This document shows positions 32,199 through 44,101 of a stretch of 64,000 nt of DNA, one piece after another. A program made the translations under genes and the position numbers. The stretch lies in assembly GCA_033977485.1 (NCBI GenBank), contig CM066984.1:32531501-32595500 (forward strand), in the 5' to 3' direction. The notes beneath the pieces were generated by a model that was not told the origin of the DNA, searched no databases, and worked only from the letters and a program-made list of their open reading frames with translations. Within the stretch, counting starts at the first letter, position 1. Each line of letters starts with the position of its first letter. Origin of the DNA: Hydrangea macrophylla. Lineage: Eukaryota > Streptophyta > Magnoliopsida > Cornales > Hydrangeaceae.

Positions 32199-32676
32199 CA
32201 CTATGTTTGGATTGAGAGAACTAGAGAGAAGAGTAAGAGAAGAGAAGAGAAGAGAAAACATGGCTTTGCCTAACTTGTTTGGATAGAGAGAAGAGAAGAG
32301 AAAGAGAAGAGTAACATAACATTCTCCTGTTTGTTTAACTCTCATAAGAGAAGAGAAGAGAAAGGATTTAGATTCAATTACTGTTTTATCCTCCCATATA
32401 AATTCAACTAAACTGGTATGTTTGAAATATGAAAAAATATTCAGGGATATAATGGTCTTTGTAAAAATATTTTATTATCAATCTTTTCTCTTCTCTCCTC
32501 AATCTCTCCAATTTGGAGAGAACCAAATTTGGGCTCTTTTTCTCCTCCCTTTCTCTCCTGTTCTCTCCATTAACATTCTCTTCTCTCCCAACTTAACTAT
32601 CCAAACGAGAGAACTGGAGAGAAAGTGGTTCTCTTCCTCTTCTCTTCTCTTTAGTTCTCTCAATCCAAACATAGTG
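32199..32676. mobile_element. 478-bp MITE, CACTATGTTTGG ends, TSD TTA
   Basis: Terminal inverted repeats begin cactatgtttggattgagag and end ctctcaatccaaacatagtg. TTA is duplicated (32196-32198, 32677-32679). Copy B has the uninterrupted site at 53229-53231. The interior is gaagaga/tctcttc-rich and noncoding. TTA target preference suggests PIF/Harbinger (Tourist-like), while the CACTA...TAGTG ends also allow a CACTA derivative. It lies about 170 bp upstream of the RECA3 ATG. Confidence 0.9.
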
Positions 32677-33211
32677 TTAGTGAGAGAAAAGTAGTCACTG
32701 TAGAGAGAGAAACCGAGAAAGAGTCTACTAGCCTTCTAGGATTTAAGGTTTTTCCCTCCTTTTAGAAGTTCGAGTAATGCTAGGCACACTTTGAACACTG
32801 AATTTGACATCTTATACTTCAAATACATGTACCTTGTGTTGTGTGAATCTTTCACACTTTTCTGTGTACCACTTACACAACACATGATACATACATTTAA
32901 AACTGGGTGTCAAATTCAGTGTGAATTTCAAAGTGTGCCTAGCATTACTCTTAGAAGTTCTGTGGATTTTCGACTAGTAAAAAATACAAAAAATAGAAAA
33001 TGACATTAATAATCTATGTACCACAATTCCATTATTGTTGCTCACTCATTTCAATAATTATATTGATAATATAAGGATAAAATAGAAATGAAATAGGATA
33101 CATGTCCTCTAGTGGAGACCTGGTTAAGCAATCAGTGAAAAAAAATGCTCTCATTCCACAGCCTAATGAAAATAGGCTAATACACTTCCTCTACACCTCA
33201 TGTGTTTGTTA

Positions 33212-33451
33212 GGCCTTGTTTGGAATCTCGCAACTTCCATGGTATCCTCTAACAATTAGGGTTGTTTGGAGATAGGATATTGAACTTGTTTGGTACAGCT
33301 TAACACCGAATAGATTACAACTTTTAGAATTCAAAATAAGTTGTGAACCTATTTAGTACAACACTTTCATAAGAATGATTTAAGTTGTAGTGGTATTTGA
33401 TAGCATAAGTTGTCAAATAATTTATTTGATATATAATTGTTCCAAACGCCT
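33212..33451. mobile_element. 240-bp Tourist-like MITE (copy A)
   Basis: The ends ggccttgtttggaa and ttccaaacgcct are inverted and flanked by tta (33209-33211 and 33452-33454). The same element with the same flanks is in copy B (53763-54002), so it predates the duplication. A partial reverse copy of its interior is at about 43951-44028. Confidence 0.8.
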
Positions 33452-34530
33452 TTAAGTTGTAGTTCATTTGGGGTATTGGTGTCAAGTGTCAACCAAAAAA
33501 AAAATTATTGCTCCCGCGTGTTAGTTATGCCATCAAATACATATATACAAGTACAACATCTAAATTTATTTTCTCAAAAGTTAGTGAGTTCAATTGAACC
33601 CACTTAACATGTGTCTACATCACTGCTCACCAAACACTTGAATTCATAAAAGATGTAAATGGTTCAATTATTTAAAAAAATAAAAAATACTCCAGTTATT
33701 TGCTTTCCCCAAAACACTCTCTTATAGCTATAATATGTGTGTCCCACTTTTTTTCTTTTCTTTTATCCGCCCTTTTTCCACTGGGCACTTGTATAGTAAT
33801 AGTCCAAGCATTTGTATCTCTTGTACTCCCTCAGTCCCTTTACGTTTATAATATCAACCATTTTGAAGTTACCGGCTTATCCAAGCGGATTTTCCAAAGA
33901 AAAATGGCCGTTCCATTTATGGCTTTCATTTTTCAGGACACAAAATAAGCCACCATCATTTCAATACTAACTTTCGGCAAAAATGTGGAATTGAAGAAGG
34001 TAACCAAGGTTGTAAACTCTGTATTCGATGTTTCATGCTAAGTATCTTTTATGATACATCTTAGTTGTTGGGATGTGATGCAGCACATGTGGCTTTGGCG
34101 TTCTAAGAGAAGTTGGATCAGAGAAAAGGGTCTCTTCTGACCCTTTCCCACTTAAACAGCCATAGCTTTCGCTACGGGTGTCAAATTCGCTATTATCACA
34201 CCAATCTAGAAAGCTAATTATGAGTCCATCGACGTCCTAAACTACTATGTCATTTAGGTCCAGTATTAGGCCCAAAAAATGTTGTTTAAATAACTTTCGG
34301 GCCACTTTTATGTTTTTTTGGTCTTTTAGATATTTTCATCTTTTAGATATTTTCGTCTTTTTATTTTGCTATGCGTTTTAGGGTTTGATCAGACCATAAA
34401 TTGTCAGGGTGTTTTATTTCTCAGCAGCTTTTTGACGATACAGTATTGAGTTTTTTCTCGATGTTTCCTATTGTTCTTGGTATTGATCATGTGAATCAAC
34501 AAGACGATGCCTTGATTTCTGGTATTATCG

Positions 34531-34828
34531 TTCGATAATCAACATGTGTCAAGAAGGTTGAGTTTCCATGTGTTTTTCCCCCGCAATTTCAACATTTCGC
34601 TGCATTAGAATGTAATATCATACATCCCAATTAGGTCATAATAGGTCCTAAAATGTTGTAATAAGAACCCAAAATATCGTTCGATAATCAACATGTGTCA
34701 AGAAGGTTGAGTTTCCATGTGTTTTTCCCCCGCAATTTCAACATTTCGCTGCATTAGAATGTAATATCATACATCCCAATTAGGTCATAATAGGTCCTAA
34801 AATGTTGTAATAAGATCTCAAAATATTG
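34531..34828. repeat. 149-bp tandem duplication, copy A only
   Basis: ttcgataatcaacatgtg... occurs at 34531 and again at 34680 with nearly identical 149-bp units. Copy B has a single unit starting at 55088. It lies downstream of RPS16 copy A. Confidence 0.85.
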
Positions 34829-35347
34829 TAAAGTAGATCCATAAATTTTTTAACTTCTGAAACCAAATTTTATTTTTTAAAAGCAAAGTAGTTTTTGAGT
34901 TGCAACATTTTTGGACCAAAACTACTAGAACATATCATCGAATTTTCAGCAAGTTTTTCTACAATTTCAGCTTCAGGCCAAAGTCAACACTCAACATCAA
35001 TTCAGGAATAAAAAAGAAACCAGCAAGCAGACTTAATGTAGTACTTGCTAAGGAAGTATACATTAATACAGGGAAGGGCTTAATAGGGTTTCCATTAAAT
35101 GTGAGCTACATCTGATAACTCCCAGATGTGCATGACCTTAATAACAACATAAGCTAAACAAAAAAAATAAAAAATAAAAGAGTTTTGTATCCATAATAGT
35201 AGAAGAGCGACATCTAACCATTATTCCACAATATGTGGAGACTACTCCTAACAATATTAAGATCGAAACGCCAAAGTAGTAAAATGACAATATGTGAAGA
35301 CTACTCCTAACAATATTCGGATCAAAACACCAAATTAGTAAAATATT

Positions 35348-38300
35348 TCATGGGGTCGCACTGTGTTCATCATCATCTTCGTCATCACCATTGTCCTTCG
35401 GTTCTTGGTCAGCATTGACTGGCTTCTCTGGGGTCAAATAGCGTCCGGTCATAGGATCTATTGGACGGGTGTCTCTGGGCCCGCCTTTGTGACCCATTGC
35501 CAGCATTGGTGGTGGGGGCAGCAAACCTGCCCTGAAGAGTAGGCGCTGGACAGGATCTGAAGGCTGGGCACCAACTGATAACCAATACCTGCAGACACAG
35601 TATTAAACATACACATCTTTTTTCTCATTTAGTTAAAACTTTGTGTACACAATCTGAAAATAGCTCTTCAAGATCGCTTAATGCAACTAACGAAAAGGTC
35701 GTCATTTTCTTTCTTTAATTTCTTCTGCCTATATATTTTGACATTTCTAATCACATCATATCTATAAACAAAAAAAGCCATTAAAATGCTCAATGATTCA
35801 AAAAGAGCAGGAAGAAAAAAAATAATCAATTTTCACGAGCATTAATTAAAACTTCCTTGAAGACGTACAAACCTAAGATCCAGGTTTCAAACGAGTAAAA
35901 ACCACTTTTGACCATCTATCCTTGTAAGTGTATCTTGAAACGAGCACGTATTCACACGTGTTTCAAGAGTTTTGATGCATTCCCTTACACCAGATGCTTC
36001 ATGTGTTCTTGTACAACTATGGAAAAATACAATTCAGAGGCTATGGATGTCCTCGTCACCGTCAGAGTTTTAATAACCATCGTTTTGCCTCATCATTTTT
36101 TAGAAACACCTATAACTAACAGAAATTCGAAGATAGAATTGTGTATGAGTTAGATATAAAGAGTGAATTCTTCATGGCTTTTCAAGTGCACTGATGATGA
36201 CACGATGATAAACTGAACGAAGAAACTAAAAATACTATTAGCGAGAAAATAGCTGGAAAAATTGAAATAAAATTACTTCCAAGATTTGCAAGAAAATTTT
36301 GATCTCTGATACAACTGACTCATTCAGAACGCCCAGAGAGAGTAAAATTTGGCGAAAGGTTTTGATATAAGAGCCTGTACAGATAGGACAGCACTCCTTA
36401 AATTCAAAAGAATGAAAAAGAGCCACTTATTCTAATCAAAATACATCACATATACATTAAAGAACATTAGCAAACAGATCATAAAAATATTTCCAGATAA
36501 GATAACCAATTACATATGCGTAAAGGAAAGTGCTGCAGATGAAATTAACATACTGCAACTTCTGAGTCCAGATCTTTGCTATTAACATCCTAGACATTAT
36601 ATAAAAATGAACCAAGTAAAAAATTATTGTCTTTCACTATTGACTAAATAGTTCCCTGAAATATACCATAGAAGCAATTCACTGGAAGAATCTATTCCCT
36701 ATTTACGATGGTTCACAATTCAGGAATGGAAAAACCAGAACACAATCATCCAGAACACAATTTCTTTAAACTGATGGTTCACAATTCAGGAATGGAAAAA
36801 CCAGCAAACAAGGAAAGTGAGAATTTATCAAAAATTGTTGGAACTCAAATAAATGAAAACAAAAAGAAAATAATCATAAATATCTACTTGATTCCCCTCA
36901 TGTTTTAGCTATGTAGCACGGGTACGGATACGGGTACGACATGATACGGGTACAGGGGTACGGCAAATCCTAAAAAATGTTGGGTACGAGTACAGTTACG
37001 AGTACAGCTAGCGTACAAAGAATAAATACTATTTTTTTAATAATAATATAATACTAATAAAAAACAAGTTCAAATAATCACATAACAAGAACCATAAGTG
37101 TTGTAACAAGATTGTTTAACCATTAAAGATCAACATTACAAATCCATCCATAGCAAGATTGTTTCACTATTACTAAATCATTCACAAGGACCATAAGCAT
37201 AACAAGTTGCTATAATTAAACATCATTGCATCAACAATATCACTACCAAATCATAAAAACAAGAAGTCCAAACACAAGAAAAAAAAAAAGATTCATCCTA
37301 AAAAAGGGCACAAAACCACAATCCTAAAAAAAAAAAAAAAAAGGCAAAAAAATCATTTACAAAAAAACCACCGTGCTGTATCGGTGCCGAACCCATATCA
37401 TGTCCTAGCCGTAAACTATATAATTTTACGGAAAATAAGACAAACCTCGTAAATAGGCTTGATAAATGACTAATTTAACATTAAACTATATAGTTTTTAA
37501 GGGCACGCGAAAAAGCTCGTTAAAAAGCTCATGAGAAAGCTCACGATCACTTGAAAGCTCAGCTCATTTGAGCTCGCGATGCGAAAAAGCTTGCGAGCAA
37601 GCTCGGCTTGGCTCGTTATATACCCGGTACGAGTATGGGGCAACCACTGCTAGATGTGATTCCAAGAGCCGAACGAGAATGAATACCACATAGAAGAGTC
37701 AAGACCAGGCTCTCTAATGGAATGTTTAACCGATTCATTCTGGATCGACCGATTTGGTACGGAAGTTGTAACATGGGAAAACCACGGAAAACACGACTTA
37801 TTTGAATAACCCGGTGACCTACCAATTGTAGAAGTAGGATCTTTGGCAAGCAATAAGCACTTAAATAATACAATTCAAGTGTACCATCTTCTTTCTCATT
37901 TCAAGGAAAAAGTGCGGAAGGAAAAGGAAACAACAGAGGGACCCGAATCGAACCTAAATGGGAATGTGATATAACCTGGCTCTTCAAATGATTTCAACAA
38001 ACACGTGGCGGGCAAAATAGTTGAGGCAGAATTTCAATTAGAGCAGAGAGAGAGAGAAGAATAGATAAATAGAGGAGAATATGTTCCAACCCAGGAACTA
38101 GAGAGATAGGACAGAAGAAGATATTCCAATCCTGGAACTACAGAGCAGAACAAGAAAAGAAAATTCTCAAAGAGAAATATGCATTTCATTCATCAAAAGC
38201 TTCCTTTCTCCAATGGAGATTACAATCATTTATAGGACTAGGAAACTTGTCCACAAAGAAAAGTAAACTAAAGAAATAAAAAGAAACTAAGAAACTATAA

Positions 38301-41300
38301 TAATGATAGAAATCTAATCCTATCATATAAGGAAATAAATAGAAATTCGTTTTTCTCTTTCAATGCCTAATTTGACTCTCTATATGACTTGAAAATCAAA
38401 TCTTATACTTCCCAAAACAAACCTAACCTATAAGGTAACATATTAGAAGTCAAATTCCATCAATAAAGGCCTAAAGCAAGCTAAAAGATAGAAAATAAAG
38501 CCTATGGAACTAAAAAACTAAAATAAAAATACGTAAGAATTTTGTAGTTAATGTTTTCCTCTTGTCCTACATCAATCTCCCCAACTTGAAAAGAACTCGT
38601 CCTCGAGTTCACGTCGTAGTCTTGAAATCTTCCGCTCCAAGTGAATAGGTACATCGAATACAATCGTTGCTTCAGCTTCCTTGCATGATTATATTCACTC
38701 ACCTGGAGCGTGAGGTTCCTTTTCTCTTGAAACTTTAATTTGTTCACAATATCCACCAAATAAGGATTGAAAAAGAAATCAAATCTTTCAACTCCAATAA
38801 AATCACAATCTTGTACAACCTTGGGGATTATGGCTTGAAAATGAAAATCACGACTTGACAATGCATGTCGATTTTCAATAACAGGCTTCTCAATAACAGG
38901 CACTTGAATGGAACCCAAGCTATCAACCGATTGTTTTGAAATTTCCACATCATTACTATTCTTAACATCCTTTTTCTCAACAAGCTATAACATGACCTTC
39001 TTTTTCAAAATTTGGTGATGTAACACCCACATCCTCATCTTCAATTTTACTTTGTGTAACCCCAAAAACTCATTCACAAGTCTTTATTATTTAATTCAAG
39101 AGTAATTACCTCTTGTTGTAATTTATTCTCCTCATGCACCATAATAGAATCACGTATTGCCTTCGTTTTGTCTTCCATGGTTTTCCAATATTTCTTAGGC
39201 AAAAATCTTTGCATCATGACATTCATTATTACTGGCCATGAACAAATACGATTCTTGCCTTGACGTGTTCTATGCTTTTGTAATGAATCCCACCAATACA
39301 TGGCTTTCCCTTCAAACTTACTCGAAGCATAATAACAATCAAATCTTCTCCAAGTCTTAAATTTTCAATACAAGCATCTAGATCATTTATCCAATAATAA
39401 AAGTCCTCAAAACAAAACTCACCGTTAAAATTAGGAAGACTTCTATAATTAATTAAAACTTGTTCATCGGAATCACCATTGACTTCGAATACAAGAAAGT
39501 TTGCAAAGTCTTCATCAATGTAATTTTCCTTTTCTTTCATCTTTTTACTTTCACCAACCAAACAGTCCTTCAAATTTCCCAAAAACTGTTCATCAAACCC
39601 GCACACATTCACTAAGGCTCTGATACCAAACTGATGTAACCTGGCTCTTCAAATGATTTCAACAAACACATGGCAGGCGAAATAGTTGAGGTAGAAGTTC
39701 AATTAGAGAAGAGAGGGAGAAGAATAGATAAGTGGAGGAGAATAGGTTCCAATCCAGGAACTAGAAAGATAGGACAGAAGAAGATGTTCCAATCCAAGAA
39801 CTACATAGCAAAACAAGAAAAGAAATTTCTCTAAGATAAATATGTATTTCATTCATCAAAAGCTTCATTTCTCAAATGGAGATTACAATCAGTTATAGGA
39901 CTAGAAAACTTGTCCACAAAGAAAAGTAAACTAAAGAAATAAAAAGAAACTAGGAAACTATAATAATGCTAGAAATCTAATCCTATCATATAAGAAAATA
40001 AACAGAAATTCGTTTTCCTTTCTCAATGCCTAATTAGACTCTCTATATGACTTGAAAATCAAATCTTATACTTCCTAAAACAAACCTAACCTATAAGGTA
40101 ACATATTAGAAGTCAAATTCCATCATCAAAGGCCTAAAGCTAGCAAAAAGATAGAAAATAAAGCCTATGGAACAAAAAACAAAAATTACAACTAAAATAA
40201 AAATACGTAAGAATTTTGTAGTTAATGTAGTCCTCTTGTCCTACATCAGAATGACATGAAAAGTCTTTTTCAAAACCTAGCATTAAGGGCATTAAGACGA
40301 TATACGAGAGTAATGGATAAAAACTCGTGATTGGTGTGGTGGGGAAGATCCGTTTATGATATAGTTCAGAAAGAGTCGTCTCATTTCCTTACTTCCTCGT
40401 TCTTTCTAATTCGTTCACTTCAAGACTAGTTTTGAACGCCGCGTAACATCATCTTCAACGAACCTCACAGATCCAACTCAATCTTTTACACTGATGTATC
40501 GTACTCTCTCGACCAGGTCATCATAAGAAAAGACTGCTAAATCTTTCCGAAGTGAGAGAAGGAGAGAAGGCACGCTACAACTAAGATAAGCAAACAAGCA
40601 ACAACACTCACCTTTGAATATCTTTCCTTTCCTGACCAAGTAGAGTAAACAAACAAGCAATAATAATTCCCCCTTTGAATATCTTTCCTTTTTTGACCAA
40701 GTAGAGTTAACACTCACCTCTAATTTGCTCACCAATACTTTAAATGGAACATTTCAGGGGCCTTAAAAACTATCAAAGTTGTAAGACAGTTCCATAAGAT
40801 GCTTAGTTAGAGATAAGTTTCCAACAATTATCAGACAGTTCATCCAAATGCAACATTTCACTGTTAACTTATGAAGAACCCAAAAGTTGGAAAACAAAGT
40901 AACATTATAAAACAACTTACTTCACTCTATCAAAATTTAGACCCATCCTTTTACCACCATCTTGACCTGTAAAAAGAAATATATCAGAACACACTGAAAC
41001 GATCACTACTCTTGAAATCTATTGAAATCTATAACAGGCTGGCCAGTCTAAAGTTAGTAATACAAAGTCCTAAACAAAGTAAAATTTCAAATTTTTAGTC
41101 TTCAAAGTTCTCAGCAACCAAGCAAATCAGTAAAGGGGATTACCTAGCTAAGAGAAAACCCAATAAAAATAGGGACAAAATCACATTCTTTGGATTTTTA
41201 AAATCTAAAATGATGCTAAAATTTGATTAAGCAAAGTCCCCAATTCAAACCCTTATAAAATTTAGCACGTTTTATAAGAAAAATCCTTCACAGAAGCCCA

Positions 41301-41505
41301 ATTTCAACATTAAAAAAAAAATTAAAAAAATACATTTTCTTTTATTTTCTCGGGAACCGAACAAAGGATTACCTGGTAATGGGTTGTAGTAACCCAAGAC
41401 TTCTAAGTGCTTGCCATCTCTGGGAGATCTGCTATTGGCGGCCATAACTCGATAGAAAGGCTTGTTTTTGCATCCGAACCTCGATAATCTAATCCTTACC
41501 ACCAT
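35348..41505 (-). CDS. RPS16: Ribosomal protein bS16, organellar, nuclear-encoded (copy A, intact)
   Basis: Small-subunit protein of organellar ribosomes. The three exons are 41505-41373 ([20 protein letters not shown], ending YYNPLPG), 40966-40921 ([14 protein letters not shown]) and 35588-35348 ([20 protein letters not shown], then [12 protein letters not shown] and an acidic tail ending EHSATP). All junctions are GT-AG and phases agree (133+46+241 nt, 139 aa). That length is close to the plant nuclear S16 of mitochondria, which can also serve plastids. No cleavable presequence is visible, consistent with members of this family that are imported without one. Intron 2 is 5.3 kb and holds a TR-GAG element and other repeats. 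A paralogue lies at 55678-62185. Copy A has no coding lesion. Confidence 0.92.
36909..37630. repeat. Composite intronic repeat (GTACGGGTACGG and GAGCTCGC words), copy A
   Basis: It begins ctatgtagcacgggtacggatacggg and ends near ttatatacccggtacgagtatgggg. A second repeat rich in gctcgcgag / aagctcggct lies inside it (37500-37615). Compared with copy B, about 245 bp (between 'cctagccgtaaact' and 'atataattttacgg') and the terminal tgtccacccc are missing. It is noncoding and lies in RPS16 intron 2. Confidence 0.6.
38502..39612 (-). pseudogene. Gag-like protein of TR-GAG element, copy A
   Basis: Starting [14 protein letters not shown] (39612), the frame reads [40 protein letters not shown], then in another frame [18 protein letters not shown] and [11 protein letters not shown]. 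This is a Retrotrans_gag-type core. A C-terminal part (38948-38502, [12 protein letters not shown]...) follows and runs into the LTR. A one-base deletion at about 39340-39350 relative to copy B breaks the frame. It would form particles with enzymes supplied by an autonomous relative. Confidence 0.8.
39616..39628 (-). promoter_or_regulatory. Primer-binding site of TR-GAG copy A
   Basis: On the minus strand TGGTATCAGAGCC is the exact complement of the plant initiator tRNA-Met 3' end, three bases after the 5' LTR. Copy B has ggtatcagagtc at 60308-60296, one base changed. Confidence 0.85.
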
Positions 41506-41765
41506 TCTTATCTGGGTCTTCTCTTTTTTTTCCTTTTTCTTCTCGATTTTCTCTCTTTTGGTGGTGGGGGTGAATATTGATCGTTAATGTAAACACACCA
41601 ATGTCTAAGAATAGTAGGGTTTTGGGCCTTCCAGACTCCAGTGGGTTTGCCCGTGTAAGGCCCTGTTTGGCAACGGGTTTTTAGAGTGTATAATGATAAT
41701 GGAATTCCAAAATCTAAATAAAATTGTTTTGATAAACAAAATTATGTGATCCAATCTTTGTGTTA

Positions 41766-42587
41766 CACTCCGTTTTGTTTGATTGTAGAATAGAATAGAA
41801 TAGAAAAGAAAAGAAAAGAATAGAATTGGGATTCTAGTTTTGTGTTTGGTTTGAAATAGAATTCAATTCAATTCTGTTGTTTGGTTTGAAGCTGGAAATG
41901 AATTGAATTGATGTTATTTCTCATATTGCCCAAATCAAAGAATCAGTAATATCAAACCTAGTAACAAATAGCTAATCCCAAACCACTGAGCAAAAAAAAA
42001 AAGCTAACCCAAACCAAATTCAAAATTCATGGTTGCTCCTTTAGAAATCTATGTATATATATATATGAATCTATGTATATATATGTATAACTGTGTATAT
42101 AGATATATATATGCATATGTTTTTGAACATCACAGTAACAATTTCATCAAGATGCTATACAATATATACATATATATATTGGCGAGAGAGAGACAGACGA
42201 GAGGAGAGAGAGAGAGAGAGAGAGAAAGAAAGATGGCGAGAGAGAGACAGACGAGAGAGAAAGAGAGAGAGAGTTACCTGTTCTTGCGCCGCCGAGCTTG
42301 GGACGAGGGCTGCTGTTCAGCCTGTTTGTATCAGAATGGTGTATAACGTAGACCAAGGGCATGATGGGTATTTTGTATAAAGACAGGGATATTTTGGGAA
42401 AGTAAAGTTTATGTAAAGATTCCCAAAACAATTCTTTTGGGTTGGATTTGTAAAGCTTCCAAAACAAGAATTGGGTGGATTTCAAAATGAAATCTTTTCT
42501 TGTTTTGTGTCAAACCAAATATAAGAATTCCATAAACAAGAATTGCAAATGAATTCTTTTCTTGTTTGTGTCATACTAAACGAAGTG
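41766..42587. mobile_element. 822-bp MITE, CACTYCGTTT ends, TSD TTA (copy A only)
   Basis: It starts cactccgttttgtttgattg and ends tcatactaaacgaagtg, imperfect inverted ends. It is flanked by tta on both sides (41763-41765, 42588-42590). Copy B has the single tta at 62432-62434. The interior has (ga)n and (at)n runs at 42050-42270 and no recognisable protein. It lies about 260 bp upstream of the RPS16 copy A ATG. Confidence 0.88.
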
Positions 42588-42950
42588 TTAGTCTCAGAAA
42601 TTTGTGATGAAAATAATTTTTTAAAATTAAATCACAGAAATGAAAGGTGTGCCAAACAGGCCCTTATTCATATTGGTGCAACTATACACTCCATAGACGA
42701 TGGGGCCGTTTATTGCAACTTATAAGCTGTCACGTCTAGCTCATAGCTTAGAAATAGCTAAAAGAAAGTATTTTGTATGATTTATAGATTTAGAATTTAT
42801 AACTTTTTTCAATTTATTTGAGAAACTTATTTAAAGTTGGGCTTGAGGTGCTTTTCCAATATATAGCTTATTTTACAATTTTATAAATCGTGCATTAGAC
42901 AATATGGTACTTTAATTTTTCTTATCTACTCACATCAATATAGTGCATTA

Positions 42951-43744
42951 CACTGTATTTGGATTGAGAGAACTAGAGAGGAGAAAAGAGAAGAGAACCT
43001 CATTAAGTGAAGGGAAGAGAAGAGAAGAGAAGGAGAAAGGAATAGAAGAAAAGAGAAAGCATGCTAGTTTGAATGGAGAGAAGAGAAGAAAAGAGAAACA
43101 TAAGGTTCTCTTGTTTGTTTAACTTTCATAAGAGAAGATAAGAGAAGAGAAAGAATTTAAAATCAATTTACTCTTTTACCCTCTATTAAATAATGGTAAT
43201 AAATTAGAATAAGGGTGTGTTTGATAACCTAATTAAGTGGTGAAAATGAAAATTTTTACCACTTAATTATTTTCAGTGCGTTTGATAATGTACCACTTAA
43301 TTGAAAAAGTATCCAAAAATTCACTGAAAACGTTAAGTGAAAATCTTCTACTGAAAATAATCACTGAATGCAATCCGTTTTAGTTCTTCAAACATTGTTT
43401 TGAGCATTGCAAACACAAAAATTTTCAGTACTTCAATTCAACATTTAATTTTCAGTACTTAATTTTCAGTTTTATCAAACAAACCCTAAGATTAAATATT
43501 GAGGTTATATTGGTCATTTTAATAATATTTTATTATGGTTCTCTTCTCTTCTCTCCTCAGTCTCTCTGATTTGGAGAGAACCAAAATTCAGTTCTTTATC
43601 TCCTCACGTTCTCTCCAGTTCTCTCCATTAACGTTCTCTTCTCTCTCAACTTAAATATCCAAACGAGAGAACTGGAGAGAAAGTGGTTCCCTTCCTCTTC
43701 TCTTCTCTTCTCTTCTCTCCGGTTCTCTCAATCCAAACGAAGGC
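42951..43744. mobile_element. MITE of the ggattgagagaac family at duplication edge
   Basis: Left end cactgtatttggattgagagaac and right end ggttctctcaatccaaacgaaggc are inverted. tta precedes (42948-42950) and follows (43745-43747). It is the same family as 32199-32676, but a second MITE (43213-43486) is nested in it. The first 16 bases also occur in copy B (62791-62806), where the match to copy A stops. Confidence 0.8.
43213..43486. mobile_element. 274-bp nested Tourist-like MITE, TSD TAA
   Basis: Ends gggtgtgtttgataa and ttttatcaaacaaaccc are inverted. taa is duplicated at 43210-43212 and 43487-43489. The interior has further inverted words (ccacttaattattttcag). It is inserted in the larger MITE 42951-43744. 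Confidence 0.88.
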
Positions 43745-44101
43745 TTAAAGTCTTAACTCAATCAACCTCTCCACTAGTCCCAAAATCCTATCAGTCTTCC
43801 ACTTCTCTCTCACGTTAGTCGTAACACCAAGAACTGCCGCAGATAGATTAACTCATATATTCTCAATAAAATAGTTCTTAAATTATCCAAAAATAGATAT
43901 TAAGGATATTTTGGACAATTATATAGAAAATAAGCCATTTGACTGCGGATGCTACCAAATACCACTACATCTTAATCAATACTTATGAAAAGCTGTACCA
44001 AACAGGTTAACAACTTATTCTGAGTCCGTGTGTTTGAATCCTACCGCTCACTCACCTCATTGATTTACCAGGTGCGTGTGTTTTTTTTTCATATATATAT
44101 A
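43745..44101. other. Intergenic, with a reverse fragment of the 240-bp MITE
   Basis: No gene is seen. At about 43951-44028 the sequence atgctaccaaataccacta...aacttattctg matches in reverse the interior of the MITE at 33212-33451. The left flank of the Tat LTR follows, after a t(9) and (at)n run. Confidence 0.6.

Larger units (their letters stand above)
37967..40248 (-). mobile_element. TR-GAG element (gag-only LTR retrotransposon), copy A
   Basis: It is complete at both ends: LTRs 37967-38574 (608 bp) and 39632-40248 (617 bp), target duplicate gaatg (37962-37966, 40249-40253). On the minus strand the primer-binding site TGGTATCAGAGCC (39628-39616) follows the 5' LTR, and a ttggggagat tract precedes the 3' LTR. 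The 1.06-kb interior encodes only a gag-like protein and has no pol. This matches the non-autonomous TR-GAG class. It sits in RPS16 intron 2, and the same insertion with the same gaatg is in copy B. Confidence 0.93.
30930..42966. repeat. Segmental duplication copy A (direct repeat of 52161-62806)
   Basis: Copy A and copy B match closely and in the same order, from aaaatRtgactatgtg to cattacactgtRtttggattg. They cover part of RECA3 intron 1, exon 1, the intergenic region, the whole RPS16 gene and its upstream flank. Copy A is longer because of a SINE (31739-31917), two MITEs (32199-32676, 41766-42587) and a 149-bp tandem repeat that copy B lacks. Copy B alone keeps about 245 bp near 57830-58075. 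The right edge of the match falls within the first 16 bases of a MITE. Confidence 0.95.

Noticed and set aside
36708..36908. Short frame with a repeated [10 protein letters not shown]
   Set aside because: A local ~66-bp duplication inside RPS16 intron 2, present in both copies; no sign of a gene.
41272..41372. Extension of RPS16 exon 1 beyond YYNPLPG
   Set aside because: It is read-through into intron 1 past a clear GT donor; exon 2 and 3 continue the S16 protein with matching phase.
42029..42485. Open frames on both strands near the (GA)n run
   Set aside because: They lie inside the 822-bp MITE and follow the microsatellite; absent from copy B.
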